A DNA stretch of 45,829 nt from WYZ-LMO6 sp964509845 (GCA_964509845.1 CAZDZG010000003.1:1-45829); one strand, 5' to 3'. Positions 7,788-16,210 are shown, counted from the first letter of the stretch. The notes: generated from the sequence alone by a model not told the origin. Program-made: numbers and translations.

Positions 7788-9011
7788 TCACCACGGGAGC
7801 TTGGACTGGCGGGGGAAGGATAGGTTGGGGGAGAAGCCCTCCCCCTCCAGTATTTTCCTCAGCTGGTGAGCGGGAAGGTTGAGGAAGATCTGCTTGGTCC
7901 TGCCATACCTCCCGCTGTTCAGGATCCTGGTGCCCACTATCCCCAGCATCTCCAGCTCCGCCAGCAGGTCGCTCACCCTCCTCGGGGTGAGGACATCCGC
8001 CCCCTGCTGGAGGGCCACCCTCCGGTAAGCCTCATAGGCCTGACCGGTGGTTATCCTCTCCTCCCCCCCCTCCGCCAGCAGGAGGAGGCCCAGGAGGAGG
8101 AACTTGGACTGACTGGGCAGGGTGCCGATGAGCTCGAGGGTCTTGTCCTCCTCCAGCTTTCGGTAGGCCCTGTCCACGTGCTCCGGCGTGACCCCCGTCG
8201 CCCCCTCCTGCTCCGCCAGCTCCCCCGCCACCCTGAGGAGGTCCAGCGCCCTCCTGGCGTCCCCGTGCTCCCTGGCCGCATGGGCGGCGCAGAGGGAGAT
8301 CACCCCCTCCCCCAGCACCCCAGGCTGGAAGGCCTCGGAGGCCCTTTCGGAAAGGATGTCCGCCAGCTGGAGGGCGTCGTAGGGCGGAAACACCAGCTCC
8401 TCCTCCCCCAGGCTGCTCCTGACGCGGGGATCCAGGTACTGGGTGAACCTCAGGTCGTTGGAGATCCCTATCACGCTGACCTTGGCCCTCTCCAGCTCCG
8501 AGTTCACCCTGGTCAGGTCGTAGAGGACCTCGTCCCCCCTCTTCACCACCATCCTGTCCACCTCGTCCAGCACGATGATCACCACCCTGTCCCGCGAGTC
8601 CAGTGCCCTGACGAAGCGATCGTAAAGGACATCCACGGGCCAGCCGGTGGTTGGGATGGGTGACCCGTCCAGCAGGGCGTTGGTCAGGGTGGCCAGGACC
8701 CGGTAGCGGGTATTGACCCTCTCGCAGTTCAGGTAAATCCCCCTTATCTCCCTGTTGAGCTCCCTGCCCGTCCTCTCCAGCTCCCCCAGCACGTATCTTA
8801 CCGTGGCCGTTTTTCCCGTCCCCGTCTTTCCGTAGATGAAAACGTTGGAGGGGGCCTCCCCCCTCAGGGGGAAGGAAAGGATCCTGGCCAGCTGCTCTAT
8901 CTGCTCTTCCCGGTGCGGAAGCCTCTCCGGCAGGTAGCTGGGCCGGAGGAGCTCACGGTTTCTGAAGATCTGCGGGGCTTCCAGCCAACTCCTGAAGAGC
9001 TCTCCCTTCAT
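7788..9011 (-). CDS. orc1: Origin recognition/initiator protein Orc1/Cdc6
   Basis: 407 aa, the standard size. This AAA+ initiator binds origin recognition boxes and loads MCM. The N-terminus ELFRSWLEAPQIFRNRELL and LPERLPHREEQIEQL are diagnostic. Walker A is GKTGTGKTA near residues 60-68, Walker B IVLDEVDRM near 147, and a sensor-1-like GISNDLRF near 180. A C-terminal winged helix covers about 310-400. The ATG at 9011 gives a normal family N-terminus even though it lies inside the GINS gene (59-bp overlap). Two boxes matching its expected target lie about 7-8 kb away (16211-16235 and 16588-16610). It is probably co-transcribed with GINS and MCM upstream and PolD downstream. Confidence 0.97.
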   Translation of the reverse strand: MKGELFRSWLEAPQIFRNRELLRPSYLPERLPHREEQIEQLARILSFPLRGEAPSNVFIYGKTGTGKTATVRYVLGELERTGRELNREIRGIYLNCERVNTRYRVLATLTNALLDGSPIPTTGWPVDVLYDRFVRALDSRDRVVIIVLDEVDRMVVKRGDEVLYDLTRVNSELERAKVSVIGISNDLRFTQYLDPRVRSSLGEEELVFPPYDALQLADILSERASEAFQPGVLGEGVISLCAAHAAREHGDARRALDLLRVAGELAEQEGATGVTPEHVDRAYRKLEEDKTLELIGTLPSQSKFLLLGLLLLAEGGEERITTGQAYEAYRRVALQQGADVLTPRRVSDLLAELEMLGIVGTRILNSGRYGRTKQIFLNLPAHQLRKILEGEGFSPNLSFPRQSKLPW

Positions 9012-9471
9012 CTCCCCCCACCTTCAGCCTTTTCATCATCCAGCCCCTCCACTCCTCGACCTTCTCCCCCAGCTCCCTCAGCAGCACCTTTTCCTCAGGG
9101 GTGATCCCCTTGGCCTGCGAGGGGAAGAGGGAGAAGCGCACCAGCTTGCCCAGCCTGAGCTCCAGGAAGTCCTCCACAACCCTCCTCAGCTCCCCCTCCC
9201 TTCCCTCCCTCCTCAGGTGCTCCATCTCCTCCGCCACCAGCAGGTAGAAGTCCGGCGGGAGGGGCTGGAGGCCCGCCTGCCTGGCCTCGGAGAGCTGGAA
9301 CCTCTTCACCGCGGCCGGCCCCATGGGCTGCAGGGGCTCTGCCAGCCCGTGCCTCCTCAGCACCCTTAGCTGCCAGTGCTCCAGCTCCACCTCCTCCCCG
9401 GCCCTGAGGTGGGAGAGGGGCTCACCCAGCCCCAACTCCAGGTCCTGCCTGATGACCGAGCGGATCTTCAT
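8953..9471 (-). CDS. GINS complex subunit (archaeal Gins51-like)
   Basis: 172 aa. The protein joins MCM and a RecJ/Cdc45-like nuclease in the archaeal CMG-like helicase. Recognisable features: an N-terminal small beta domain (about 1-50) and a helical domain with LPPDFYLLVAEEMEHL (about 76-91), matching the GINS LPxDFY motif. The helix LELRLGKLVRFSL corresponds to the conserved R-x-x-K-L-x-R core. This order (B domain first) is unlike canonical Gins51, where the A domain comes first, so the exact subtype (Gins51 or Gins23) is uncertain. ATG at 9471 overlaps the MCM stop by 4 bp (ATGA). The last about 20 residues overlap the start of orc1 in another frame. Confidence 0.85.
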   Translation of the reverse strand: MKIRSVIRQDLELGLGEPLSHLRAGEEVELEHWQLRVLRRHGLAEPLQPMGPAAVKRFQLSEARQAGLQPLPPDFYLLVAEEMEHLRREGREGELRRVVEDFLELRLGKLVRFSLFPSQAKGITPEEKVLLRELGEKVEEWRGWMMKRLKVGGDEGRALQELAGSPADLQKP

Positions 9472-11462
9472 CCCTTGACCACCCTCGTGACGTAGCCCTG
9501 CTTGGGCTCGTAGAGGAAACCGTCCCTCTTTTCCTCCTCTATCACCCTCAGGGTGAAGTTCTCCTCTATTCCCTCTTCCCTGGCCCTCTTCACTATTTCC
9601 TCCACCGGCGCCATGCCCCCGTGCTTGTTCTCCACCTCCGCAATCAGATCCATTATCCTGAGGATCTTGTCCCGCTGCGACTTGCTCCTGCCCGTCATCA
9701 CCAGGTCTATGTCCAGCTTTCCCGTGGAGGTGTCGAAGCCCGCCTCGCGCAGGTACTTGGAGATGAGCTCGATCGCCCTGCTCACATCCTCCTCCGTCAC
9801 CTCCTGCCTGAAGTGCATCCTGGCGCTCGCCTTGGCCAGCCTTATCATGGCCTCCAGCTGCCTGGGGGTGATGGGAACGGGTGCCTCCCCCCTCTCCGCC
9901 ACGCTCCTGTTCCTGACGTAGAACTCCTCCATCTTCTTAAGGACCTTCTCATCCTTGAGCTTGGGGTGGATGTACTTCTTGGCGTAGATTATCAGCTTCC
10001 TCAGCGTTTCGGAGTCGATGGGGGGTTTGGCCACCTCCGGCTTCCTGTGGAGCTCCAGCATGTGCCTGGCTATCTTCTTGTCCCTCTCGCTCTGCGGCTC
10101 ATCCCGCAGGATGAAGATGAGGTCGAATCTGGAGAGGATCACGGGCTCCAGGCCTATCTGCTGAACCAGGTTGCGGGTCCGATCCAACCTCCCCATCTTG
10201 GGGTTGGAAGCGGCGAGGACGGAGGTGCGGCAGTTCAGGGTGGCCACGATCCCGGCCTTGGCCACCGAGATGGTCTGCTGCTCCAGCGCCTCCAGGATGG
10301 CGCTTCTGTCCTCCTCCGACATCTTGTCGAACTCGTCTATGCAGGCCACCCCCCCATCCGCTATCACCAGGGCTCCGGCCTCAAGCGTCCACCCTCCCCC
10401 CAGCTCGTCCCTGACCGCCGTCGCCGTGAGCCCGGCCCCCGTGGCCTTCTTGCCGGAGGTGTAAAGGCCCCTGGGGGCCACGCTTGCCGTCCAGGTTAGC
10501 AGCATGCTCTTGGCAACCCCGGGATCCCCCGTGAGGAGGATGTGGATGTCCCCCCTGATCCTGGTCCTGTCGGGAAGCTGAAGGGGATCGCAGCCGAAGA
10601 GCATGAGGGCTATCCCCTCCTTCACGGCCTCATATCCGTGAACACTCGGTGCTATGGACCGGATGATCTTGTCGTAGAGCCAGGGATCCTTGATCATCTC
10701 CCTGATCTTCCGCTCATCCTCCTCCGTGAGCTCGGTCTCCTCCACCCCCTTCTGCTGGACCTCCAGGTACGAGATGTCCAGGATCTTCCGGAAGGTCTTC
10801 CTCTTCTGCCTGGGACCTCCCTCCTGGAAGACCTCCAGGATTCCGCTCGCGACCACGTGGTTTCCCGGAACGGCCACGTCCACCAGGTCGTCCCTCACGA
10901 TGCAGTCCAGCATCATGGGCATGCGTCCCCCCCTCAGCTCCTCATGCCTCTCCTGAATCCTCAGGCTCTGCCAGTCCCTGAACTCGGACTTCTCCACCTC
11001 AAGCTTGAAGGGCCCCCTCCTCTTGCAGTTGGGGTTCTGGCAGCTGAGGGGCTCCCTGTAGCTCTCCTCGCTCTGCAGCACCGGGTTGAGCTCGCCGCAG
11101 TGAAGACACTTGAAGAGGGCCTCCCTGAGCTCAGGCTTTATCTCGCTGGCCCTGGTGAGAATGCCCTCCACCTGGATGAACTTCCCCACGTGCTCCGCCC
11201 TGAGGTCCCTGATCTTGACGGTCTCCCCCGCCCCCCTCACCCTGAGCTGCATCTTGGGGCGGCCGGTGATCTCCACCAGCAGCTCGTTGGCTATGCGGAA
11301 GAAGTGGCGGGGGGATTCCAGCAGGGCCTCCGCCAGGGTCTTCTTCCCTTCCCACTCGGAGGTCGCCAGCTCGTCGAAGGTCAGAACTAAAGAGTTCTCC
11401 CCCTTCGCCTCCGCGTTCTTCAGCCTCCTTACCATTTCCTTCTGCGAGAAGAACTCCCTCAA
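9468..11462 (-). CDS. mcm: Replicative DNA helicase MCM
   Basis: 664 aa from the TTG at 11462. N-terminal OB domain with a zinc site (CLHC near 118-121 and CQNPNC near 141-146). AAA+ core: Walker A GDPGVAKS (about 312), Walker B IDEFDK (about 375), sensor 1 region LAASNPKMG and arginine finger SRFDLIF (about 445). A C-terminal winged helix is present and there is no intein. The reading frame stays open about 17 codons upstream with plausible coding sequence (LEEGLKEK) but no ATG/GTG/TTG. The real start may therefore be the TTG or an upstream near-cognate codon such as ATA or CTG. It is the first large gene of the replisome cluster; GINS follows with a 4-bp overlap. Confidence 0.97.
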   Translation of the reverse strand: MREFFSQKEMVRRLKNAEAKGENSLVLTFDELATSEWEGKKTLAEALLESPRHFFRIANELLVEITGRPKMQLRVRGAGETVKIRDLRAEHVGKFIQVEGILTRASEIKPELREALFKCLHCGELNPVLQSEESYREPLSCQNPNCKRRGPFKLEVEKSEFRDWQSLRIQERHEELRGGRMPMMLDCIVRDDLVDVAVPGNHVVASGILEVFQEGGPRQKRKTFRKILDISYLEVQQKGVEETELTEEDERKIREMIKDPWLYDKIIRSIAPSVHGYEAVKEGIALMLFGCDPLQLPDRTRIRGDIHILLTGDPGVAKSMLLTWTASVAPRGLYTSGKKATGAGLTATAVRDELGGGWTLEAGALVIADGGVACIDEFDKMSEEDRSAILEALEQQTISVAKAGIVATLNCRTSVLAASNPKMGRLDRTRNLVQQIGLEPVILSRFDLIFILRDEPQSERDKKIARHMLELHRKPEVAKPPIDSETLRKLIIYAKKYIHPKLKDEKVLKKMEEFYVRNRSVAERGEAPVPITPRQLEAMIRLAKASARMHFRQEVTEEDVSRAIELISKYLREAGFDTSTGKLDIDLVMTGRSKSQRDKILRIMDLIAEVENKHGGMAPVEEIVKRAREEGIEENFTLRVIEEEKRDGFLYEPKQGYVTRVVKG

Positions 11463-11470
11463 CTTTTCCT

Positions 11471-11620
11471 TCAGTCCCTCCTCAAGTATGGCAGGCTCCA
11501 GAAAATCACCCCCTTTGCCCCGTTTTCGCGATCCCGTTTAAGCGAAGTGGTGCTAAGAGAGCACCCTTTTCCTTTCAAATGGGGAAAATTTTTTCCGTCG
11601 AAAAAAATTGGATATACCAT
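11471..11620 (-). CDS. Possible 49-aa leader ORF upstream of MCM
   Basis: ATG at 11620 follows a strong GGAGGGGTGA ribosome site at 4-9 nt. The frame runs 49 codons to a TGA 8 nt before the TTG of MCM, an arrangement seen in translational coupling. The product starts MVYPIFFDGKNF and has no recognisable domain; its codon use is more AT-rich than neighbouring genes. The ribosome site argues for translation. Against it, candidate TATA elements for MCM lie inside it. I consider it speculative. Confidence 0.3.
   Translation of the reverse strand: MVYPIFFDGKNFPHLKGKGCSLSTTSLKRDRENGAKGVIFWSLPYLRRD
11548..11565. repeat. Perfect hairpin in the MCM upstream region
   Basis: GGTGCT-AAGAG-AGCACC is a perfect 6-bp stem with a 5-nt loop, about 90 bp upstream of the MCM TTG. 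It could be an operator or an mRNA structure. It is followed by a short T-run only on the plus strand, where no gene ends, so a terminator role is unlikely. Confidence 0.4.
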
Positions 11621-11660
11621 TTTTTCACCCCTCCGTTCCCTCCTTCTCGTGTTTTTACTT
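11580..11660. other. AT-rich island in the mcm-glyA intergenic region
   Basis: In an otherwise GC-rich window this stretch has long A and T runs, including an inverted GGAAAA-TT-TTTTCC near 11583-11596 and GGATATACC near 11610. It lies in the 247-bp gap 11463-11709 that must hold the MCM promoter. No origin recognition box is visible here. Confidence 0.5.
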
Positions 11661-11709
11661 CTGTAACAAATTTCTTCCGGAGAGAGAGGTGACCCGAAGT
11701 TTTGAATCC

Positions 11710-13014
11710 CTAGCGGAGCCTGATGTACTCGTAGGCCTCGGCCGCCGAGTCAAAGGCGTAGTGGATCTTGGTAAACTCCTTTCTGAACTCCCTCACCTCC
11801 TGAGCCACCCTTTCCGGGGCCTCCCCCTTCACCACCACCCGCAGGATGAATTCCGCCACCCTCCCCATTTCCTCCTCCTTCATTCCCAGCCTGGTGACCT
11901 CCGAGACCCCCAGCCTTATCCCGCCCGGATTCCGGTAATTCCTCCCCTCCCTGATGTCCCAAGGCAGAAGGTTTCTGTTCACCAGGATGTTGGCCCTCTC
12001 CAGCTTCTCCTCCACCGCCCTTCCCCCTCCCTCCCTCACCACCTCCACCAGGATGGTGTGGGAGGAGGTGAAGCCCAGCTCGGCCGCCAGCACCCTCATC
12101 CCCCCATCGTAGAGCTCCTGGGCCAGGGCCCTGGCGTTCCTTACTATCTGGGAGGCATACTCCCTGCCGAACTCCAGCATCTCGGCCAGGGCCACGTTCA
12201 GGGCGGCCACGCAGTGAAGGTGGTGATTGCTCACCACTCCCGGGAAGACCGCCCTGTTCACCCTCTCGGCCAGCTCCTTCCTGCACAGGATCATGCCGTG
12301 CTGGGGGCCGGGGAGGGTTTTGTGGGTGCTGCAGGTCATCACGTCCGCTCCCTCGCGGAGGGGATCCTGGAACTGCTTGCCCGCTATCAGCCCGGCCACG
12401 TGGGCCGCGTCGTACCCTATGTAGGCTCCCACCTCATCGGCCACCTCCCGGAGCTCCCGCACGGGGTGGGGGAAAAGCATCACACTTCCGCCGAACAGGA
12501 GGAGCTTGGGCTTCAGCTCCCTGACCTTTTTGGTGGCCTCCCCCACCTCTATGTTCATCCTCTTCTCATCAAAGGGCCAGTACTCCACCTCCAGGCCGTG
12601 GACGGCTCCCGCCGTGCCCCCCAGCTTCTTCCTTCCCATGCTTATGTGCCCCCCGGACGGTATGGAGAGGCACATCATCGTGTCCCCGGGCTCGGTCAGG
12701 GAGGTGTACATGGCCAGGTTGGCCGTAACGCCCGAAACGGGCTGGAGGTTGGCGTGCTCGGCCCCGAAGAGCTCCTTCGCCAGCTCTATCCCCAGCAGCT
12801 CCACCTCGTCTATGTACCTGCAGCCGGCGTACACCCTTTCCCCGGGCCATCCCTCCGCGTATCTGTGCTGGAAATCGGTGATCAGGGCCTCCCTCACGGC
12901 CAGGCTGGTGATGTTCTCGCTGGCTATCAGGTTTATCGTTCCCTTCATCCACTCGTGGTGTTTGCGCAGGAGTTCGAAGGTCCTGTCAAAGGCTTCCCTG
13001 GCTCCCATCCTCAT
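11710..13014 (-). CDS. glyA: Serine hydroxymethyltransferase
   Basis: 434 aa, PLP enzyme interconverting serine and glycine with a one-carbon carrier (tetrahydrofolate or a methanopterin in archaea). The N-terminus INLIASENITS and YAEGWPGERVYAGC are family signatures. YDAAHVAGLIAG precedes the PLP lysine in TCSTHKTLPGPQHG (near residue 228). The C-terminus GGIRLGVSEVTRLGM is conserved. The residues after HKTLPGP follow the archaeal variant rather than the bacterial HKTLRGPRGG. ATG at 13014 overlaps the stop of threonine synthase by 4 bp. It is the distal gene of the homoserine/threonine operon, consistent with glycine/serine/threonine metabolism. Confidence 0.96.
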   Translation of the reverse strand: MRMGAREAFDRTFELLRKHHEWMKGTINLIASENITSLAVREALITDFQHRYAEGWPGERVYAGCRYIDEVELLGIELAKELFGAEHANLQPVSGVTANLAMYTSLTEPGDTMMCLSIPSGGHISMGRKKLGGTAGAVHGLEVEYWPFDEKRMNIEVGEATKKVRELKPKLLLFGGSVMLFPHPVRELREVADEVGAYIGYDAAHVAGLIAGKQFQDPLREGADVMTCSTHKTLPGPQHGMILCRKELAERVNRAVFPGVVSNHHLHCVAALNVALAEMLEFGREYASQIVRNARALAQELYDGGMRVLAAELGFTSSHTILVEVVREGGGRAVEEKLERANILVNRNLLPWDIREGRNYRNPGGIRLGVSEVTRLGMKEEEMGRVAEFILRVVVKGEAPERVAQEVREFRKEFTKIHYAFDSAAEAYEYIRLR

Positions 13015-14231
13015 GCCAGAATCCCCCTTACCTCCTCCACCTCCACCTCAAGGGGTGCCCCCGCCACCCTCACGATCTCCTCGGGATCCTTCATCAAATT
13101 TCCCGTGGCCACGCAGACCACCACCTCATCCCTGTCCACCTCTCCTGCCTCCACCAGCTTTTTAAGCCCTGCCAGGGAGGCGGCGCTGGCCGGCTCCACC
13201 CCTATTCCCTCCGTCCTCGCCAGCAGGAGCTGGGCCTCCACTATCTCCTCATCCGTAACGCTCTCCGCCGTTCCCCCCGAGTTTCGGATGGCCCTCAGGG
13301 CCTTGGGTCCGTTCACGGGATTACCTATCCTGATGGCCGTGGCTATGGTCTCCGGATTCTCCACCGGGATGAACCTGTCAAGCCCCCTCTTTATGGCATC
13401 CACGATCGGTTTGGCCCCCTCGGCCTGGATGCCCGTCATCCTGGGCATCTCCTTTATCAGGTCCATCCTCTGAAACTCCAGGAAACCCTTGTAGATGGCC
13501 CAGATGTTGGCGCAGTTCCCCATCGGCACCACCACCCTGTCGGGGGGCCTCCAGTCCAGCTGCTCGATCACCTCGAAGGCAAGGGTCTTCTGGCCCTGGG
13601 GTCGGAAGGGGTTCACGGAGTTCAGCAGGTAGGCTCCCCCGGCCTCACACATCTCCCTCACCAGGGAGAGGGCCCTGTCGAAGTTCCCCCGGATGGCCAC
13701 CACCCTGGCCCCGTAGGCCAGGGCCTGGGCGAGCTTCCCCATGGCCACCTTTCCGGCGGGCAGGATCACCAGGCACGGAAGGCCTGCCTTGGCCGCGTAA
13801 GCGGCCAGGGAGGCCGAGGTGTTGCCGGTGGAGGCGCAGGCCACCGCCCTCGCCCCCAGCTCCAAGGCCCTGGTGACCCCCACCGTCATCCCCCTGTCCT
13901 TGAAGGAGCCCGTGGGGTTGGCCCCCTCGTACTTCACGTATATCCCCCGGATCCCCCACCTCTCCTCCAGCCTCCTGCATCGGTAGAGGGGGGTCCCACC
14001 CTCCCCCAGCGTCACTATCTTGCCCTCGTCCTCTATGGGCAGGAGGGGCCTGTACTTCCAGACCCGGAGGGGCTCCCTTTCCCACCTCCCCCTGTCCACC
14101 TTCTCCCTTACCTCCTCCAGATCGAGCTCTATCTCCAGGAGCCCCCCGCAGCGGGGACACTGATACAGGACCAGGTGGGGATCCCACCTGGCCCTGCATT
14201 CAATGCACTCGTACTCGAACCAGGCCCCCAT
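13011..14231 (-). CDS. thrC: Threonine synthase
   Basis: 406 aa, fold-type II PLP enzyme converting O-phosphohomoserine to threonine. An N-terminal zinc ribbon (C9-x2-C12 and C25-x2-C28) is common in archaeal ThrC. The PLP lysine sits in NPTGSFKDRGM (near residue 109), the phosphate loop in ASTGNTSASLAAYAAKAG, and a C-terminal CVATGNLMKDP loop is present. Length is normal. ATG at 14231 follows purine-rich GGGAG and GGGG stretches. It starts 24 bp after homoserine dehydrogenase and overlaps SHMT by 4 bp, so the order is regulator, hom, thrC, glyA in one transcription unit. Confidence 0.95.
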   Translation of the reverse strand: MGAWFEYECIECRARWDPHLVLYQCPRCGGLLEIELDLEEVREKVDRGRWEREPLRVWKYRPLLPIEDEGKIVTLGEGGTPLYRCRRLEERWGIRGIYVKYEGANPTGSFKDRGMTVGVTRALELGARAVACASTGNTSASLAAYAAKAGLPCLVILPAGKVAMGKLAQALAYGARVVAIRGNFDRALSLVREMCEAGGAYLLNSVNPFRPQGQKTLAFEVIEQLDWRPPDRVVVPMGNCANIWAIYKGFLEFQRMDLIKEMPRMTGIQAEGAKPIVDAIKRGLDRFIPVENPETIATAIRIGNPVNGPKALRAIRNSGGTAESVTDEEIVEAQLLLARTEGIGVEPASAASLAGLKKLVEAGEVDRDEVVVCVATGNLMKDPEEIVRVAGAPLEVEVEEVRGILA

Positions 14232-14255
14232 TTTCCCCTTTTTTCTCCCGGGAGG

Positions 14256-15260
14256 TTATAGCCTCCCACCCCTCAGAGCCTGGTGGACATCCACCAGGTC
14301 TCCCAGGAGGGAGCTGGAGGTCTCCTGCGGCCCCGCCCCAAAGCCCGTGAGGGTTATCTCCCTCGCCAGATCCAGCTCAAAGGTCACGGCGTTGAGCGTC
14401 CCGCTCACCGCCAGGGGGTGATGGAGGGGAACCAGCTTGGGGCCCACCTCCAGGACCCTCTCCGTCGCCGTGCCCACCAGCCTGACCGCATATCCGGCCT
14501 CCTGCGCCAGACGTATGACCTGCGGGGTGATCCTGGTTATTCCCTCCCTCCTGACATCCTTCAGCTTGACGTTCCTGCCCAGCACGGCGTTGGCCAGGAT
14601 GGTTATCTTGCAGGCCGTGTCCACCCCCTCCAGGTCCAGGCTGGGATCCCTTTCCGCGATCCCCAGCTCCTGGGCCTCCCTGAGCACTATCTCCAGCGGC
14701 ACCTCCTCCTGGCTCATGCGGGTGAGGATGTAGTTGGTGGTGCCGTTGAGCACGCCGCGGATGGCCAGGATCCTGTTCCCCGTCAGGAGCTTCCGGGCAA
14801 AGCCTATGACGGGTATGGCCCCCCCCACCGAAGCCGAGTACCTGAACTCCACCCCCCTCTTCCGGGACAGCTCCTCCAGCTCCCTGAAGGCCACCACCAG
14901 CGGGCCCTTATTGGAGGTGATCACGTGCTTTCCCGACAGCATGGCCTCCTTTATGTGCGTCAGCCCGGGTTCCCCCGTCTCTATGTTGGTGGGGGTGAGC
15001 TCGAAAACCAGCTCACCCTCCACCTCCCTCACCACCTCCCTCCCGCTGATCTTCTTCCCCTCCACCCTCCCCTTCTCCACCAGCCGCAGAAGCTCCTTGG
15101 GGGGAAGACCCTCCTCCCTTACCAGGGCTCCGTTCCTGTCCACCACCGCCGTTATGGTGGGGGAAAGGCCGTACCTCCTGCTGAGAACCTCCCTCTTCTG
15201 CAGCAGGGATCTCACGAGCGCCCTTCCCACGTTCCCGAAGCCCAGCACTATTACCCTCAA
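14256..15260 (-). CDS. hom: Homoserine dehydrogenase
   Basis: 334 aa, the short form without a fused ACT domain. It reduces aspartate semialdehyde to homoserine. The Rossmann NAD(P) motif is GFGNVG at residues 7-12. Catalytic-domain signatures include TSNKGPLV, SASVGGAIPVI, VLNGTTNYILTRM and DPSLDLEGVDTACKI. The start is TTG at 15260, overlapping the stop of the ACT-domain gene as TTGA. Allosteric control is probably supplied in trans by that neighbour. Confidence 0.96.
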   Translation of the reverse strand: MRVIVLGFGNVGRALVRSLLQKREVLSRRYGLSPTITAVVDRNGALVREEGLPPKELLRLVEKGRVEGKKISGREVVREVEGELVFELTPTNIETGEPGLTHIKEAMLSGKHVITSNKGPLVVAFRELEELSRKRGVEFRYSASVGGAIPVIGFARKLLTGNRILAIRGVLNGTTNYILTRMSQEEVPLEIVLREAQELGIAERDPSLDLEGVDTACKITILANAVLGRNVKLKDVRREGITRITPQVIRLAQEAGYAVRLVGTATERVLEVGPKLVPLHHPLAVSGTLNAVTFELDLAREITLTGFGAGPQETSSSLLGDLVDVHQALRGGRL

Positions 15261-15757
15261 GCCCCCTCCTCCAAAGCCCTCATGAAGAGGAGCCCCCTCT
15301 CCTCGGAAATCCTCTCCAGAAGGGCCAGCACCTCCTCCAGCTCGTCCTCGTTCCTCCCCTCCAGGCTGAGGCGAACGGCCATCTCTCCCTTCCCCATGAG
15401 CAGCCTCATGTCCGAGATCCTGGCCTTGCCCGTCCTGCTCACCCTTTCCGTTATCCCCCTCAGGTCCTCCACCCCCATCCTTCCTGCCATCAGAACCGTC
15501 CTCCCGAAGAACTCCTCCTTTTCCCCCACATACTTTATCCTGACACCCCGGCTCTCCAGCTCCGACAGGATCCTCCTGAACCTCTCCCTGCTACCTATCT
15601 CCAGCACCACCCTAACGGGAACGAAACCGGACTTGGTCTTCTTCTCCCTCCTGTGCACCACGCTCTTGATGTTCCCCCCGAAACGGGAAATGGGTTCTAG
15701 AGCCCTCACCAACTGCCCTGGAACGTCCTCTAGCTCCAGCTCCAGGCTGACTAGAAT
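15257..15757 (-). CDS. ACT-domain protein, predicted allosteric regulator of homoserine dehydrogenase; probable ATT start
   Basis: About 166 aa with two ACT-like halves (about 1-75 and 85-166), matching the archaeal COG2061 group found next to homoserine dehydrogenase. The conserved N-terminal ACT strand and turn, LELELEDVPGQLVRALEPIS, is fully encoded, but there is no ATG/GTG/TTG before it. The frame is closed by the hsp20 stop 18 nt upstream. A GGAGG ribosome site lies 7 nt before an ATT at 15757, which I take as the start. The first canonical start (GTG at 15712) would remove the first strand of the domain. The expected ligand is an amino acid such as threonine. It overlaps hom by 4 bp. 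Confidence 0.8.
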   Translation of the reverse strand: MLVSLELELEDVPGQLVRALEPISRFGGNIKSVVHRREKKTKSGFVPVRVVLEIGSRERFRRILSELESRGVRIKYVGEKEEFFGRTVLMAGRMGVEDLRGITERVSRTGKARISDMRLLMGKGEMAVRLSLEGRNEDELEEVLALLERISEERGLLFMRALEEGA

Positions 15758-15775
15758 CTCACTCCCTCCCGTTCC

Positions 15776-16174
15776 TCATCTCCTTCTCTTCGGAATTATC
15801 AGGAGCAGGAGGCCCTCCTTCAGCCTCAGGGTGCGCTCCTCGGGGACGGCCTTGGGGGGGAGCTCGAAGGTGGAGAAGTAGGCCTTTCCGTCCCTCCTCC
15901 TCGCCACCACCTCGATGGCCCTCCCCCTCCTCCTCACCTCCACCCTTTCCCTTTCCACTCCCGGAACGTGCATGCAGAAGATGATCTCCCAAGGTCTCTC
16001 CAGGTAAAGGTATTCCGTTTCAAGCGTTCCCTTTATCTCCCGATCCTCCGATTCCCTGATCCTCCGAACCCCCACCTGTGAGCCACCCGATCCCTTCACC
16101 CCTATCGTTTCACCCCCCTTCTCCATCTCCCCGACCAGCTTCCGTATCTTTTTAAAAAACTCCTCCTCAAACAT
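15776..16174 (-). CDS. Small heat-shock protein, Hsp20/alpha-crystallin family
   Basis: 132 aa. The C-terminal alpha-crystallin domain (about 58-127) shows PWEIIFCMHVPGVERERVEV, FSTFELPPKAVPEE and a terminal strand LLLLIIPK. The N-terminal arm is short and charged. It is probably an ATP-independent holdase. Sequence matches the family pattern moderately well; it lacks the long C-terminal I-x-I tail beyond IPKRRR. A TATA box lies about 27 nt before the ATG, and an origin recognition box abuts that promoter, so Orc1 binding could influence transcription. The ACT-domain gene starts 18 nt downstream in the same frame, so co-transcription is likely. Confidence 0.82.
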   Translation of the reverse strand: MFEEEFFKKIRKLVGEMEKGGETIGVKGSGGSQVGVRRIRESEDREIKGTLETEYLYLERPWEIIFCMHVPGVERERVEVRRRGRAIEVVARRRDGKAYFSTFELPPKAVPEERTLRLKEGLLLLIIPKRRR

Positions 16175-16195
16175 CTTGGTTATCTGTTCTCCCCA

Positions 16196-16206
16196 CTAAT
16201 AAAGCT
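16196..16206 (-). promoter_or_regulatory. TATA box for hsp20
   Basis: The minus strand reads AGCTTTATTAG, centred about 27 nt before the ATG at 16174, implying a leaderless or near-leaderless mRNA. It abuts the first origin recognition box. Confidence 0.5.
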
Positions 16207-16210
16207 TCAG

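Noticed and set aside
11463..11709. Second origin upstream of MCM
   Set aside because: The gap is AT-rich and near MCM, but I see no ORB-like dyad with a G-string. It is better explained as the MCM promoter region.
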